NCBI RefSeq assembly: GCF_000166195.2
Contig: NZ_CM001403.1
Location: 1,798,001-1,862,000, forward strand
DNA length: 64,000 bases
Direction of reading: 5' to 3'
Source of the DNA: Mucilaginibacter paludis DSM 18603
GTDB lineage: Bacteria; Bacteroidota; Bacteroidia; Sphingobacteriales; Sphingobacteriaceae
Shown here: one piece after another, positions 45,905-55,489 of the stretch
How the letters are laid out: each line of letters opens with the position of its first letter
Position numbering within the stretch: the stretch's first letter is position 1
Notes under the pieces: model-generated
Seen by the model: the letters and a program-made list of their open reading frames with translations, nothing else
Database searches by the model: none
Told to the model about the DNA's origin: nothing
Position numbers and translations under genes: made by a program

Positions 45905-46948
45905 ATGTCGTTCAGTAAACCGCAAAATTTAGATTGGATCAATAATTTGAGGCTGATAGCTTTATTTGCTGTTGTAGTGTTACATACAACATCGCCCGTG
46001 CTTGAACTTTATAATAAAGGCCCGTTAACATTATGGCTCGTTGGCGATTTTTACAACAGCCTGGTACGTTTTGCTGTTCCGGTTTTTGTGATGATCAGCG
46101 GGGCGCTTTTGCTTCACCGTGAATACGAGTTAGGGAGCTTTTTAAAAAAACGCCTGGTCAGGATCGTCATTCCTTTTCTATTCTGGAGCCTGATCTACAT
46201 CGGCTACGAATTTTATAACGAAGATTTAGTTTATAACGGCGACACATGGGTAACCACCCGACAGGTTTTACATCTGCTTAAAATTGGCAGCTCATACCAC
46301 CTATGGTATGTTTACATGCTGATAGGCCTCTACCTGTTTGTGCCGGTTATCAGCAAATTTGTACGCAATGCCACAGAACATGAGATCCGTTATTTCTTAA
46401 TTGTTTGGTTGCTGGTTATGGTATTAAGCCAGCCCTATATGCTCAGGTTTAAACCACAAATTGATGTACGCTATTTTGAGGGCTTTATTGGCTACCTGGT
46501 ATTGGGCCATTACCTGGCCTTTATGCCTTTACCACGTAAGCGTTTAGCCTGGTGGTGTATTTTATTTTTTGCTTGCCTGGCAATAATCAGTATAGGTACT
46601 TATATGCTTTTCAGGCATTACAACGGCATTAGTACTTTACTTTATGAGCCATTAAGCCCATCAATCCTATTGATATCAGTAAGTGTGTTTATGATAGCCC
46701 GTATATATCAGCCTGAAGCGGCGCCGTTTTTAATAAGAATACGCAACTTTGCCGGCAAATACAACTATGGTATTTATTTAAGCCATGCCCTGGTGCTCAC
46801 TTTACTGAGCGATATGGCAGATATCAATTATAAGCTTTTCAATCCTGTTTTCAGCATCCCATTAGTAGCACTGGTATGCTTCGTGTTATCCTTACTGTTG
46901 GTATTCATTGTTAACAAAATCCCGTTGGGGAAATATATTTCGGGATAA
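45905..46948 (+). CDS. Membrane acyltransferase 3 family protein
   Basis: A 347-residue membrane protein from the ATG at 45905 (a TTG 13 codons upstream is open but adds a polar tail). About ten helices; the signature LDWINNLRLIALFAVVVLHT has the family's Arg and His. ISGALLLHREYELGSFLKKR and SHALVLTLLSD are further family blocks, resembling WecH/YiaH-like O-acetyltransferases. Target glycan unknown. It precedes a DinB-like gene by 12 bases. Confidence 0.9.
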   Translation: MSFSKPQNLDWINNLRLIALFAVVVLHTTSPVLELYNKGPLTLWLVGDFYNSLVRFAVPVFVMISGALLLHREYELGSFLKKRLVRIVIPFLFWSLIYIGYEFYNEDLVYNGDTWVTTRQVLHLLKIGSSYHLWYVYMLIGLYLFVPVISKFVRNATEHEIRYFLIVWLLVMVLSQPYMLRFKPQIDVRYFEGFIGYLVLGHYLAFMPLPRKRLAWWCILFFACLAIISIGTYMLFRHYNGISTLLYEPLSPSILLISVSVFMIARIYQPEAAPFLIRIRNFAGKYNYGIYLSHALVLTLLSDMADINYKLFNPVFSIPLVALVCFVLSLLLVFIVNKIPLGKYISG

Positions 46949-46960
46949 ACCTGTTATAAT

Positions 46961-47782
46961 ATGATTTTGACCGCGCCACTTTTTCCCATACTTGACCAAA
47001 AGCTGATTGAATTATTGAGATCGCTTACAGCGGATGAATGGAATAAAAAAACCATTGCCGGCACATGGACAGTTAAAGATGTTGCCTCGCATTTACTCGA
47101 CACGGCTATCCGGACCTTATCTATGGGCCGCGACCGGCACGTGTTGCTTCCGGACAGGGAAATCAATTCATACCAAAGCCTGGTTGGCTATCTAAATCAC
47201 CTTAATGCAGAATGGGTAGCGGCTACCCAAAGGCTAAGCCCTACCCTACTAACGGAATTGCTCGACATTACCGGCAAACAATATTCCGACTATATAGCCA
47301 CCTTGAATATGGATATTGATGCCCCAATTCCGGTGGCCTGGGCTGGCGAAACAGTATCTAAAAACTGGTTCCACATCGCCCGCGACTATACCGAAAGGTG
47401 GCACCACCAACAGCAGATAAGAGATGCCGTTAATAAACCGGGCATCATGACGGCCCAGCTATTTTACCCGGTTATGAATACCTTTATGCATGGCCTGCCC
47501 TATACCTATCGTAATATAACGGCCGAAAACAACACAATGATCAAAATCACCATCTGCACAGCCATCGGGGGCGATTGGTTCCTGAAACGGCAATCTGCCG
47601 GTTGGGAACTCGGTAAATCAACACCAGATGCTATCGCATCAGCATTGGTTATCCCACCGGATATAGCCTGGAAATTATTCACCAAAGGCCTTAAGCCAGA
47701 GGCTGCGTTACCCTATATTACCATAACAGGCGATAGAGCCCTGACCCTACCCGCCCTAAACCTTGTTGCGGTAATGGCTTAA
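46961..47782 (+). CDS. DinB/maleylpyruvate-isomerase-N-like protein
   Basis: A 273-residue protein. The four-helix metal-binding N-terminal domain is seen in LRSLTADEWNKKTIAGTWTV and VKDVASHLLDTAIR; the putative metal His residues are H in ASHLL and in RWHHQQQ (about residue 147). This is the pattern of mycothiol/bacillithiol-type DinB-like transferases and isomerases. Bacteroidota lack mycothiol, so a different thiol or substrate is expected. Probably co-transcribed with the preceding acyltransferase. Confidence 0.8.
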   Translation: MILTAPLFPILDQKLIELLRSLTADEWNKKTIAGTWTVKDVASHLLDTAIRTLSMGRDRHVLLPDREINSYQSLVGYLNHLNAEWVAATQRLSPTLLTELLDITGKQYSDYIATLNMDIDAPIPVAWAGETVSKNWFHIARDYTERWHHQQQIRDAVNKPGIMTAQLFYPVMNTFMHGLPYTYRNITAENNTMIKITICTAIGGDWFLKRQSAGWELGKSTPDAIASALVIPPDIAWKLFTKGLKPEAALPYITITGDRALTLPALNLVAVMA

Positions 47783-47785
47783 TAA

Positions 47786-49117
47786 CTATTTAGATGCGTT
47801 GCCAAGTTCAAAGCAGCCTAAATCGGGCGCCAAACCCTTGTAAGGGTAACCGATATCAATGCCTTTATCAACAAATTTGCTTTGTGGCTTTAATTTCATC
47901 AAACTAATATTGGGTAAGCTGCCATCTGCCTGTCGTGGCGCTGTTAGCTGGGTTTCGTCGAGGCTTAAAAAATCATCATCGGTGGCCTGCAGGTTCATAT
48001 CAAAATAGTTATGGCTCAAATCGCATCTGGCAGCATCCAGGTTTTGCACTTCTTTACCACCCTTGTAACCTAAATTATTCCGCATTTTATGATCATACCC
48101 CGGCACATCGGTTATATTATCTTTCAACCTGTTAAGCATGTTAAAGTTGATGCCATTCCGATAGGCGGTATTGTTAAACCAATCGCTCCCATTAATATGA
48201 TGGTTGGAATAAAAGCCGCTGGCTTTGTTGTGCACCGCTAAACAAAACCTTACGGTGGTGCGCGGTACCGGCACCGGAATTTCATCCGCAGGGCGTTTTC
48301 CGTATCCTCCGCCTTTAAAGCCATTGCCGTCGCCCGCGCTTTTAAAATCGGATGAAAAACCGTTATAAAAGGCCCAGCAGTTTTCAAACGTGGTAGACTC
48401 GTGAGAGTTGATCACGTCGTAACCGTCATCGCTGTTAAACCAAGCCCGGCAACCTCTAAAAATATTGCCTTTGCTGCCTTGCGATGGGTGGCAACCAAAG
48501 CCATCCGTATTACCGCCACGCCCGTTTTCCGAAAAATTATCAAAATTGCGGTAAGCATCACAATTCAAAACAAGGTTATTAGAGCCGGATAACAGGTAAA
48601 ACCCAATGGCCATTCCGTCGTGCATACTCAGCATCTCGTAAATATTATCGCTACCATGGTTTTCAAAACATTCCGATTGTGTATGGTTTTTAATGGTTAC
48701 CTGCACACCGATAACCTCGAGCCCTTTAATATGGATAAAGGAGCCATAAACGTTAAAGGCTATTACCCGGTAGTTAGCAGGCTTAACATCAGCATAATCA
48801 AAAACAGGCTTTTCATCCTGATATGCCCAGTAGTTAATCCGCTTGCCGGGCAGCCCGCTTTTATCAAGGTAAGTAACGCTGGCAAACAATCGCTCCTTTT
48901 TTGCAATCCGGGTTTCGCTCATGCGGTAAATGCCACCGCGGATATATACCGTATCGCCGGGGCTAACCATTTCCTGCGCCTTTTGAATGGTAGCAAAGGG
49001 TTTGCCAATGCTACCTGTATTGGCGTTATCTCCGTTAACAGCTACGTAATAAACCGATGCCAATACCGGCGAAAACGGTGACAAAAAAAGCAACGCAAAC
49101 AGTTTAATGTTTTTCAT
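47786..49117 (-). CDS. Secreted right-handed beta-helix protein, pectate-lyase-L-like
   Basis: A 443-residue exported protein (signal peptide ending near VLASV). The start YYVAVNGDNANTGSIGKPFA and ATIQKAQEMVSPGDTVYIRG is the classic entry of PL9/PelL-like parallel beta-helices; coils follow with Asn ladders (NLVLNCDAYRNFD, GCRAWFNSDDGYDVINSHES, KSAGDGNGFKGGGYG). The last part (about 370-443) fits the DUF4990-type end. Likely substrate is a uronic-acid polysaccharide, not proven. It converges on the DinB-like gene with 3 bases between. Confidence 0.85.
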   Translation of the reverse strand: MKNIKLFALLFLSPFSPVLASVYYVAVNGDNANTGSIGKPFATIQKAQEMVSPGDTVYIRGGIYRMSETRIAKKERLFASVTYLDKSGLPGKRINYWAYQDEKPVFDYADVKPANYRVIAFNVYGSFIHIKGLEVIGVQVTIKNHTQSECFENHGSDNIYEMLSMHDGMAIGFYLLSGSNNLVLNCDAYRNFDNFSENGRGGNTDGFGCHPSQGSKGNIFRGCRAWFNSDDGYDVINSHESTTFENCWAFYNGFSSDFKSAGDGNGFKGGGYGKRPADEIPVPVPRTTVRFCLAVHNKASGFYSNHHINGSDWFNNTAYRNGINFNMLNRLKDNITDVPGYDHKMRNNLGYKGGKEVQNLDAARCDLSHNYFDMNLQATDDDFLSLDETQLTAPRQADGSLPNISLMKLKPQSKFVDKGIDIGYPYKGLAPDLGCFELGNASK

Positions 49118-49316
49118 GGAATAGTGTTGAACAAAATAAGTCGATTAACTGGTTCAAGTAAATATCATGCATACCATTTAATTCGGCATCCTGCATCATC
49201 CTGTTCATTAACAACCAGAAATTTTGGCGATTTATATGCCGAGGTAACAAAACGTTGTATAATTATATGCAATCGCTTGCAATTTCTTTATAAATTTAGA
49301 CCATTAAATTATAAAG

Positions 49317-50264
49317 ATGAAAATCAAAAAAGGGGTGATTACTGCAGCAGCCCGCGGACAAAGATTGTACCCGGTTGCAGATACTATTCAAAAGGCGATG
49401 TTGCCGGTTATTGATATTGACGGCTTACATAAACCGGTGATACAAATTATTGCCGAAGAAGCTTTTGCCAGCGGAATAGAAGAGCTGTGCATTATTTGCG
49501 CCCCGGGCGATGGTGAAAAATATGTTAACGCCTTTAAATCACTGCGTGATAACCTGATCGGCTCTTACCAGGGTATTGATTGGGCGGATAAACAAGCCGC
49601 AGCCATAGACCACCTATTAAGCCATGTGCAGTTTATTGAGCAAAAAGAACCCCTGGGCTATGGCCATGCGGTTTATTGCGCCAAAGAATTTGTAAATGAT
49701 GAGCCCTTTTTATTATTGCTGGGCGATTACCTATACATCTCTAACTTGCAACAAAAACGTTGCACCACTCAACTGATAGAATTGGCTTCGCAAGAGAACT
49801 GCTCTGTATCAGCTGTTAACCCCACCATTGAGCACCAGATCAATCGCTACGGAACCCTTACAGGCAAACAGGTATCCAACAGCAGCGGGGTATATGAAAT
49901 AGAAAAGATTATCGAGAAACCATCATTAAGTTTAGCCGAGCTGGAGCTTTTAACGCCGGGCCTTAGGGTGGGCTACTATTTATGCTTTTTTGGGATGCAC
50001 GTTTTCACACCGGCTATTTTTGACATTTTGCAAAAACAAATGGAAGAAGAAAACAATTATTTGCTTACTCCAGCCTTGCAGGAACTGGCATTAACCGATA
50101 AGTATCTGGCACTTGAGGTAAAGGGTAAGCGTTATGACCTGAGTCGTAAAAATGGAATTTTAAGAGCGCAGATTGCTTTAGGTTTGGCAGGCGATGCACA
50201 CGACGAAACCTTAAATACGTTAGTAGAAGCTTTGGCCGAAGCCAACCAGCATCAATTTAATTAA
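49317..50264 (+). CDS. Sugar nucleotidyltransferase (GalU-like)
   Basis: A 315-residue enzyme of the nucleotidyltransferase family. The N-terminus KKGVITAAARGQRLYPVADT is a variant of the G-x-G-T-R nucleotide loop (here ARGQRL), followed by KAMLPVIDIDG. FLLLLGDYLYIS holds the metal-binding Asp and IEKIIEKPS the conserved Lys. It resembles UTP-glucose-1-phosphate uridylyltransferase; the altered loop makes the exact nucleotide uncertain. It sits 49 bases before a kinase-pyrophosphorylase fusion, suggesting a shared sugar-activation route. Confidence 0.85.
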   Translation: MKIKKGVITAAARGQRLYPVADTIQKAMLPVIDIDGLHKPVIQIIAEEAFASGIEELCIICAPGDGEKYVNAFKSLRDNLIGSYQGIDWADKQAAAIDHLLSHVQFIEQKEPLGYGHAVYCAKEFVNDEPFLLLLGDYLYISNLQQKRCTTQLIELASQENCSVSAVNPTIEHQINRYGTLTGKQVSNSSGVYEIEKIIEKPSLSLAELELLTPGLRVGYYLCFFGMHVFTPAIFDILQKQMEEENNYLLTPALQELALTDKYLALEVKGKRYDLSRKNGILRAQIALGLAGDAHDETLNTLVEALAEANQHQFN

Positions 50265-50313
50265 GATCCTCTTATTAATTCCACATTCCTAAAAACCCGA
50301 AAGAAAAGGCTGC

Positions 50314-53300
50314 ATGAACCCATTTATAGAAACAATCACATCTACCGACCCCGATAAACGTAACCGTTCATTTTATCAGATCGGCAGTCAATTTAGCGGT
50401 AAAGATCTGCTGAAGGCACTGCTTGAGCTGGAACAGTTCCGCAAATCAACGCCTAATTTATATGATAAGGTAAGGGCCATTTTGTTTTTGTACGCGGGAT
50501 TCAGGTTTTTCTTGTTAAAGTCTGCCGATACACCTCCCACCGGTAAAATTCCTTATCACGGTTTTGAAGACCTGCTGGCACGACGGTTTGAACATGCTAT
50601 TGGCGTGTTTTTAAAAGATTTAGAACAAAAAGGCCCGAGCGCTACACTTTATAGCGCGCTGGCCGAAGCCTACCATAACCTCTCGTTCCAGATTTTGGCG
50701 GCACAGGTGCGTAAAAGTGTTCGGTCGAGCAAAGGCAACCAGTGGATGTTCCGTGTGGGGCACCAGGACGAGCACCCCATACAGATCCATAGCGAACTTT
50801 TGAAGTTGAAAGAGGGATCGATGTTCTATCCTGTTTTACACGAAAATACATCCGTGCGCATGGACCTGACGCATAGCGGATGGTCGGATATATTTTTTCT
50901 GGGGATGGATTATCCCGAGGGTGCCCGTGTTGTTAATTTATCGATAGATCTGGGTGTGTTTGGGCGTGATAAGGATATCCGCCCCCCGCTCCATAGCTAT
51001 CTTAGGGTAATTACCGAACCGGTTATCCGGGTGACAAGCATCGACCTGGACACTACCAAAGATATTCAAGACCTGGCCGACCTGTTCAACTTCGGGAACG
51101 ATTACCTCAGCTTAATCAAAGCCGGTATTATCGCCTCTGGCTTTATCCCGCCGTCGTTCGAAGGCACCAATCAATCTTTACCCGAAATATTGGCCCGCAT
51201 TATAGCACCGGGGATGGGTATTGAACTGGTTACCCGCGTAAATGATATCCCTAAAGGCTCACGTTTTGCGGTATCAACCAATTTGCTCGGCTCTATCATC
51301 AGCCTGTTAATGCGGGCCACCCGCCAAACGCAAAGCCTGGAAGGCGGCCTGCTTGAAAGCGAAAGGCGACTGGTAGCATCGCGCGCTATTCTGGGCGAAT
51401 GGATAGGCGGCTCTGGCGGCGGTTGGCAGGATTCGGGCGGCGTATGGCCAGGTATCAAATCTATCCAGGGTACGTTCGCGCAGGCAGGCGATCCGGAATT
51501 CGGCATCAGTAAAGGCACCTTGCTACCGCGCCACCATATTTTAACAGGCGACGAGGTTGGCCCCGAGATGGAAGAAAAGATTATGAACTCGCTGGTGCTG
51601 ATGCATGGCGGCATGGCATCAAACGTAGGCCCGATACTGGAAATGGTGACGGAAAAATATTTGCTGCGCGGCGAAAACGAATGGCAGGCCCGGCAGCAAA
51701 CCAACCAAATTTTTGATAACATATTGGCCGCCATAAAAGATGGCGACATCCAAAAGTTAGCTACCAATACAGAAAATAATTTTAACGGCCCCATCAAAAC
51801 CATTATCCCCTGGGCCACAACGTATTTTACCGAGCAGATCATCGCGAAAGCAAAAAAAGAATTTGGCGAAAATTATTATGGCTTTTTGATGCTGGGCGGT
51901 ATGTCTGGCGGTGGTATGGGCATGTTTGTTAACCCGGATAACTTCCAGGAATATAAGGGTGCCGTACTGGATATTTTGCAAAACACCAAAAATGAGCTGT
52001 CGGCCTCACTGCCGTTTGCTATGCAGCCGGTAGTTTACAACTGGAGCATTAATAAAAAAGGTACCTGGGGAACACTGTTAACAGGCAGCGAAGCGTTAAT
52101 GCCCGAGCAATATTATGCGATACACGTATCTGAACTGGTGCGGAAAGATCCGGCGACGATAGCATATATCCGCCGGGCGGAGATTGACCAGTTTACCACC
52201 TACTGCGAAAAGAATAACCTGGCCTACCCCCTGCTGCGTACCATCATCAGCAATTTGTTTAAGGTTTCCGACCCTTCATCACAAAATAACCGTGGTGCCG
52301 AGGATATCAAGGCAGCCAATATTAAAAAAGAAAACGGCTTTGACCATATTCAGCACGAGGAGATCCGCGAGCAATTGCAAAAAGGACAAATCAGTTTATT
52401 ACATAACCGGCTACCAGTAGAAACATCTATTGAAGATGTTTTGGAAGATGATGTGATTGATTACGAATACCTGGATCCATGCATCGAAACTGGTGAAATA
52501 GCGATAAGGAATGGCCAGGTAGCCGTAATGAGCCTGGCTGCAGGTGTTGGCAGCCGCTGGACCAAAGGCGCCGGGGTAATTAAGGCGCTTAACCCCTTTG
52601 TTGTGCTGGATGGTACCCACAGAAGCTTTTTAGAGATCCACATTGCTAAAACCCGCAAAGTGGCCTGGAACTACCAGGCCGAAATACCACATATTGTAGC
52701 TACCAGCTATTTAACGCACGAAGCTATCCGTAAAAAACTGCAACAAACCGACAATTACGGCTATACCGGTGAGGTATTGCTATCGGAAGGGCGTTCCATA
52801 GGTCAGCGCTATGTGCCTACCGAGCGCGACCTGCGTTTTATGTGGGAAGAAATGCCGCAGGAACTGCTGGACGACAATAAACAGAAAGTACGCGACTCGG
52901 TTCGGGCGAGCATGATTAACTGGGCAAAAGCCAAGGGCGAAGGCACCGACTATGTAGACAACATTGCCGCACAACGTTTTTCGCCGTTAGGGCATTGGTA
53001 CGAGGTTTCAAACCTGTTACGTAACGGAACATTGGCCCAGCTACTCAAAACCAACCCTCAGGTTGAAACTTTGATGTTGCATAATATTGATACCCTTGGC
53101 GCAGATGTTGACCCTGCAGCCCTGGGTTACCACCTGGAAGCCGGCAACGTACTTACCTTTGAGGTGATACCGCGGCGCATTGAAGATCAGGGTGGCGGCC
53201 TGGCGCGTGTTAACGGCCATGTACGCCTGATGGAAGGCCTTGCCCAGCCACGCGAAGAAGATGAGCTGAATTTAAGCTACTACAACTCCATGACCACCTG

Positions 53301-53649
53301 GATACAGATAGACCCGCTGCTGAAACTGTTTGGCCTAACGCGGGAGGACCTGCAACAAGGTGACGAGGCCGCCTTAGCCAAGGCTGTACGCAGCATGGCC
53401 CAACGAATACCAACCTATGTAACCATAAAGGATGTAAAATACCGCTGGGGCCATGGGCAGGAAGATATTTACCCGGTTGCGCAAATAGAAAAGCTTTGGA
53501 GCGATATGTCGTCGTTAACCAACATCAAATGCGGTTATATTGTAGTGCCGCGTTTTAGAGGACAGCAGATGAAAGATCCTGCCCAGTTGGATTCGTGGGT
53601 TACCGATGGCGGCAAGGATTACGTAGCGGAGCTATGCGTGTTTGATTAA
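50314..53649 (+). CDS. GHMP sugar kinase fused to UDP-sugar pyrophosphorylase-like domain
   Basis: A 1111-residue cytoplasmic protein. Residues 1-180 are an unassigned helical region. From about 180 to 600 is a fucokinase-like GHMP kinase: VRMDLTHSGWSDIFFLGMDY, the phosphate loop IPKGSRFAVST (313-323; normally GSGLGTSS), SGGGWQDSGG (367-376) and GGMSGGGMGMF. From about 720 to 1111 is a UDPGP-type pyrophosphorylase with the loop SLAAGVGSRWTKG (740-752). Kinase then pyrophosphorylase is the reverse of the Bacteroides Fkp order. It should phosphorylate a free sugar at C1 and then nucleotide-activate it; sugar and nucleotide unknown. The Arg in the GHMP loop is unusual. Confidence 0.82.
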   Translation: MNPFIETITSTDPDKRNRSFYQIGSQFSGKDLLKALLELEQFRKSTPNLYDKVRAILFLYAGFRFFLLKSADTPPTGKIPYHGFEDLLARRFEHAIGVFLKDLEQKGPSATLYSALAEAYHNLSFQILAAQVRKSVRSSKGNQWMFRVGHQDEHPIQIHSELLKLKEGSMFYPVLHENTSVRMDLTHSGWSDIFFLGMDYPEGARVVNLSIDLGVFGRDKDIRPPLHSYLRVITEPVIRVTSIDLDTTKDIQDLADLFNFGNDYLSLIKAGIIASGFIPPSFEGTNQSLPEILARIIAPGMGIELVTRVNDIPKGSRFAVSTNLLGSIISLLMRATRQTQSLEGGLLESERRLVASRAILGEWIGGSGGGWQDSGGVWPGIKSIQGTFAQAGDPEFGISKGTLLPRHHILTGDEVGPEMEEKIMNSLVLMHGGMASNVGPILEMVTEKYLLRGENEWQARQQTNQIFDNILAAIKDGDIQKLATNTENNFNGPIKTIIPWATTYFTEQIIAKAKKEFGENYYGFLMLGGMSGGGMGMFVNPDNFQEYKGAVLDILQNTKNELSASLPFAMQPVVYNWSINKKGTWGTLLTGSEALMPEQYYAIHVSELVRKDPATIAYIRRAEIDQFTTYCEKNNLAYPLLRTIISNLFKVSDPSSQNNRGAEDIKAANIKKENGFDHIQHEEIREQLQKGQISLLHNRLPVETSIEDVLEDDVIDYEYLDPCIETGEIAIRNGQVAVMSLAAGVGSRWTKGAGVIKALNPFVVLDGTHRSFLEIHIAKTRKVAWNYQAEIPHIVATSYLTHEAIRKKLQQTDNYGYTGEVLLSEGRSIGQRYVPTERDLRFMWEEMPQELLDDNKQKVRDSVRASMINWAKAKGEGTDYVDNIAAQRFSPLGHWYEVSNLLRNGTLAQLLKTNPQVETLMLHNIDTLGADVDPAALGYHLEAGNVLTFEVIPRRIEDQGGGLARVNGHVRLMEGLAQPREEDELNLSYYNSMTTWIQIDPLLKLFGLTREDLQQGDEAALAKAVRSMAQRIPTYVTIKDVKYRWGHGQEDIYPVAQIEKLWSDMSSLTNIKCGYIVVPRFRGQQMKDPAQLDSWVTDGGKDYVAELCVFD

Positions 53650-53836
53650 GCCATTAACAGCAAAACCGTGCGTATTTGGTATAGAGGCCGATTCCATTTC
53701 CCTGCTAAATTTGGCGAGACAGGCCAATGGAACAAGCTGCTGCCAGTTTTGAGGTTATTGCAGGTATACTAATGGGTGAATTTGAATTTGCCAAGGCTTT
53801 AACAACAACGGCCCAGGCCTTAGTTTGAGCGTTGTT

Positions 53837-55303
53837 TTACATGAGCAATTTTTCGGCTGTCAGGTCTTTAGTTACCTTAACAAATCCAATTACTTCGCTC
53901 TTGCTATTGTGTATCGAGGTGATCACTACCGATCCCCAGAACTTGCTGCCGTCCATTTTTAACCGCCAACCTTCATGATGGGCTCTGCCCTGTAACCTTG
54001 CCTGTTCCAGGAGTAGTTCGGGCAATTTCTGCTGCCGGTCCTCTTCGGGATAAAAAACTGTGAAATTTTTCCCAATAATGGCTTCAGCCGGGTAGCCTTT
54101 AATTTTTTGTGCTCCCTTATTCCATTTCTCAATATTGCCGCTCGCATCAAGCAGGATAATTGCATAATCCTCTATTTCCTCTATCATATTTTTAAGGCGC
54201 TCTTCGGCTACATCAAGCGAGAGCTGTGTTTCTTTAATATCAGAAAGATCTCGTGTAACTTTTGTAAAACCAATCACATCTCCCGAATCATTATGAATTG
54301 CCGTAACAACCACTCTCGCCCAGAATTCTGAACCATCCTTACGCACGCGATAGCCCTCCGAGCGGCAAGCTCCATCTTTACATGCTATTGTTTTTGCCGG
54401 TAGCCCGTCCAACCGATCTTTATGGGAATAAAATACATTAAAATTCTTCCCTATGATTTCGGTAGCGGTATAACCTTTAATTTTTTCTGCCCCTTTATTC
54501 CAATTCTCAATAATACCGTCCTTGTCCAGCAAAATAATCGCATAATCTTCTACCTCGTCTAACATCTTGTTGAACCGGATTAAGCGAATATCTTTTTCGG
54601 CAGTAGACTCGGTGATGATCGCCCTTACCTCTTCATCTAATTGTTCTGCCGCAATACCTATCATATCAATCCATTTTTCATCCGGCTTCACTATACCCTC
54701 TTTTACTAAGTTAACTAAGCCCATAACAGATGATAATGGCTGCCGTATTTGATGCGACTGCATATATGCAATTTTCCTGAGGGCATCATTCTTTGCATTT
54801 ATTTCCTCAATTTGTGAAAAAAGTTGCCCACGATTAAACTCCAGCTCCATCAAGTAAATAACCTGCCTGGACAGGGCAGTCAAAGCTTTTTGCTGTAGAT
54901 TGGTTAAATTATTGGGCTTAAAATCAAATAAACACAGGGTCCCAATTTTGTGTCCGTTACTTAAAATAAGCGGTGCACCGGCGTAAAAACGCACCTTCGG
55001 AAACACATGAACCAAGGAATTTTGATCAAATCTTTCATCCGCAGTGGCATCAGGTATAATTAACAATTCATCTTGCTGTATCCCGTATTGGCAAAACGAG
55101 CTTGCTCTATCGGCTTCGCCTGTTTCAAAGCCAGTTGCCATTTTTATCCAATTGGTTTCATTATCCAGCAAAGTAATTAACGATATAGGTTTATCGCAAA
55201 GCTGCGACGCCAGATCAGTAATATCCTGGTATTCTCTGGACTTGTAAAAATCAAAATCAAGAAATTTATGAACTTCTTTTAAGCGGATAATTTCGTCATG
55301 CAT
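53837..55303 (-). CDS. GAF-HisKA-PAS-PAS signalling protein without ATPase domain
   Basis: A 488-residue soluble protein. A GAF domain (about 20-160; FCQYGIQQDELLIIPDATAD) is followed by a HisKA-like helix pair with a histidine in MQSHQIRQPLSSVMG (H184), then two PAS/PAC units (about 245-365 and 370-485). The PAS units are close copies (EDYAIILLD, WNKGAxKIKGY, IIGKNF, FWxxVVxTxIHN), indicating recent internal duplication. No HATPase domain follows, and the order is unlike normal kinases, so it cannot autophosphorylate alone. It may act as a phosphotransfer or heterodimer partner. Confidence 0.85.
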   Translation of the reverse strand: MHDEIIRLKEVHKFLDFDFYKSREYQDITDLASQLCDKPISLITLLDNETNWIKMATGFETGEADRASSFCQYGIQQDELLIIPDATADERFDQNSLVHVFPKVRFYAGAPLILSNGHKIGTLCLFDFKPNNLTNLQQKALTALSRQVIYLMELEFNRGQLFSQIEEINAKNDALRKIAYMQSHQIRQPLSSVMGLVNLVKEGIVKPDEKWIDMIGIAAEQLDEEVRAIITESTAEKDIRLIRFNKMLDEVEDYAIILLDKDGIIENWNKGAEKIKGYTATEIIGKNFNVFYSHKDRLDGLPAKTIACKDGACRSEGYRVRKDGSEFWARVVVTAIHNDSGDVIGFTKVTRDLSDIKETQLSLDVAEERLKNMIEEIEDYAIILLDASGNIEKWNKGAQKIKGYPAEAIIGKNFTVFYPEEDRQQKLPELLLEQARLQGRAHHEGWRLKMDGSKFWGSVVITSIHNSKSEVIGFVKVTKDLTAEKLLM

Positions 55304-55489
55304 TTTTAATATTTAGGATTTAATCGATTCAAAATCAAAGGCAAATCTATTGAGCGTCTATACAAAAAAACTGCCAAAACGCTGCCGGTTTAATACCCTT
55401 GCAATTCAAGTTTAAATCTAAATCAACACAACCCGGTGTTTATTTCATCATCAGAAAAACATTTATTGGTCCTCGCCACCCTGTGGCTG

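Noticed and set aside
50642-53413. Many long minus-strand frames inside the kinase-pyrophosphorylase gene
   Set aside because: They are antisense shadows of a clearly coding plus-strand gene with recognisable motifs.
53727-53828. 33-codon plus-strand frame after the kinase-pyrophosphorylase gene (starts MEQAAASFEVIAG)
   Set aside because: Composition is gene-like but it is short, has no recognisable family, and no supporting context; it may be a relic or chance.
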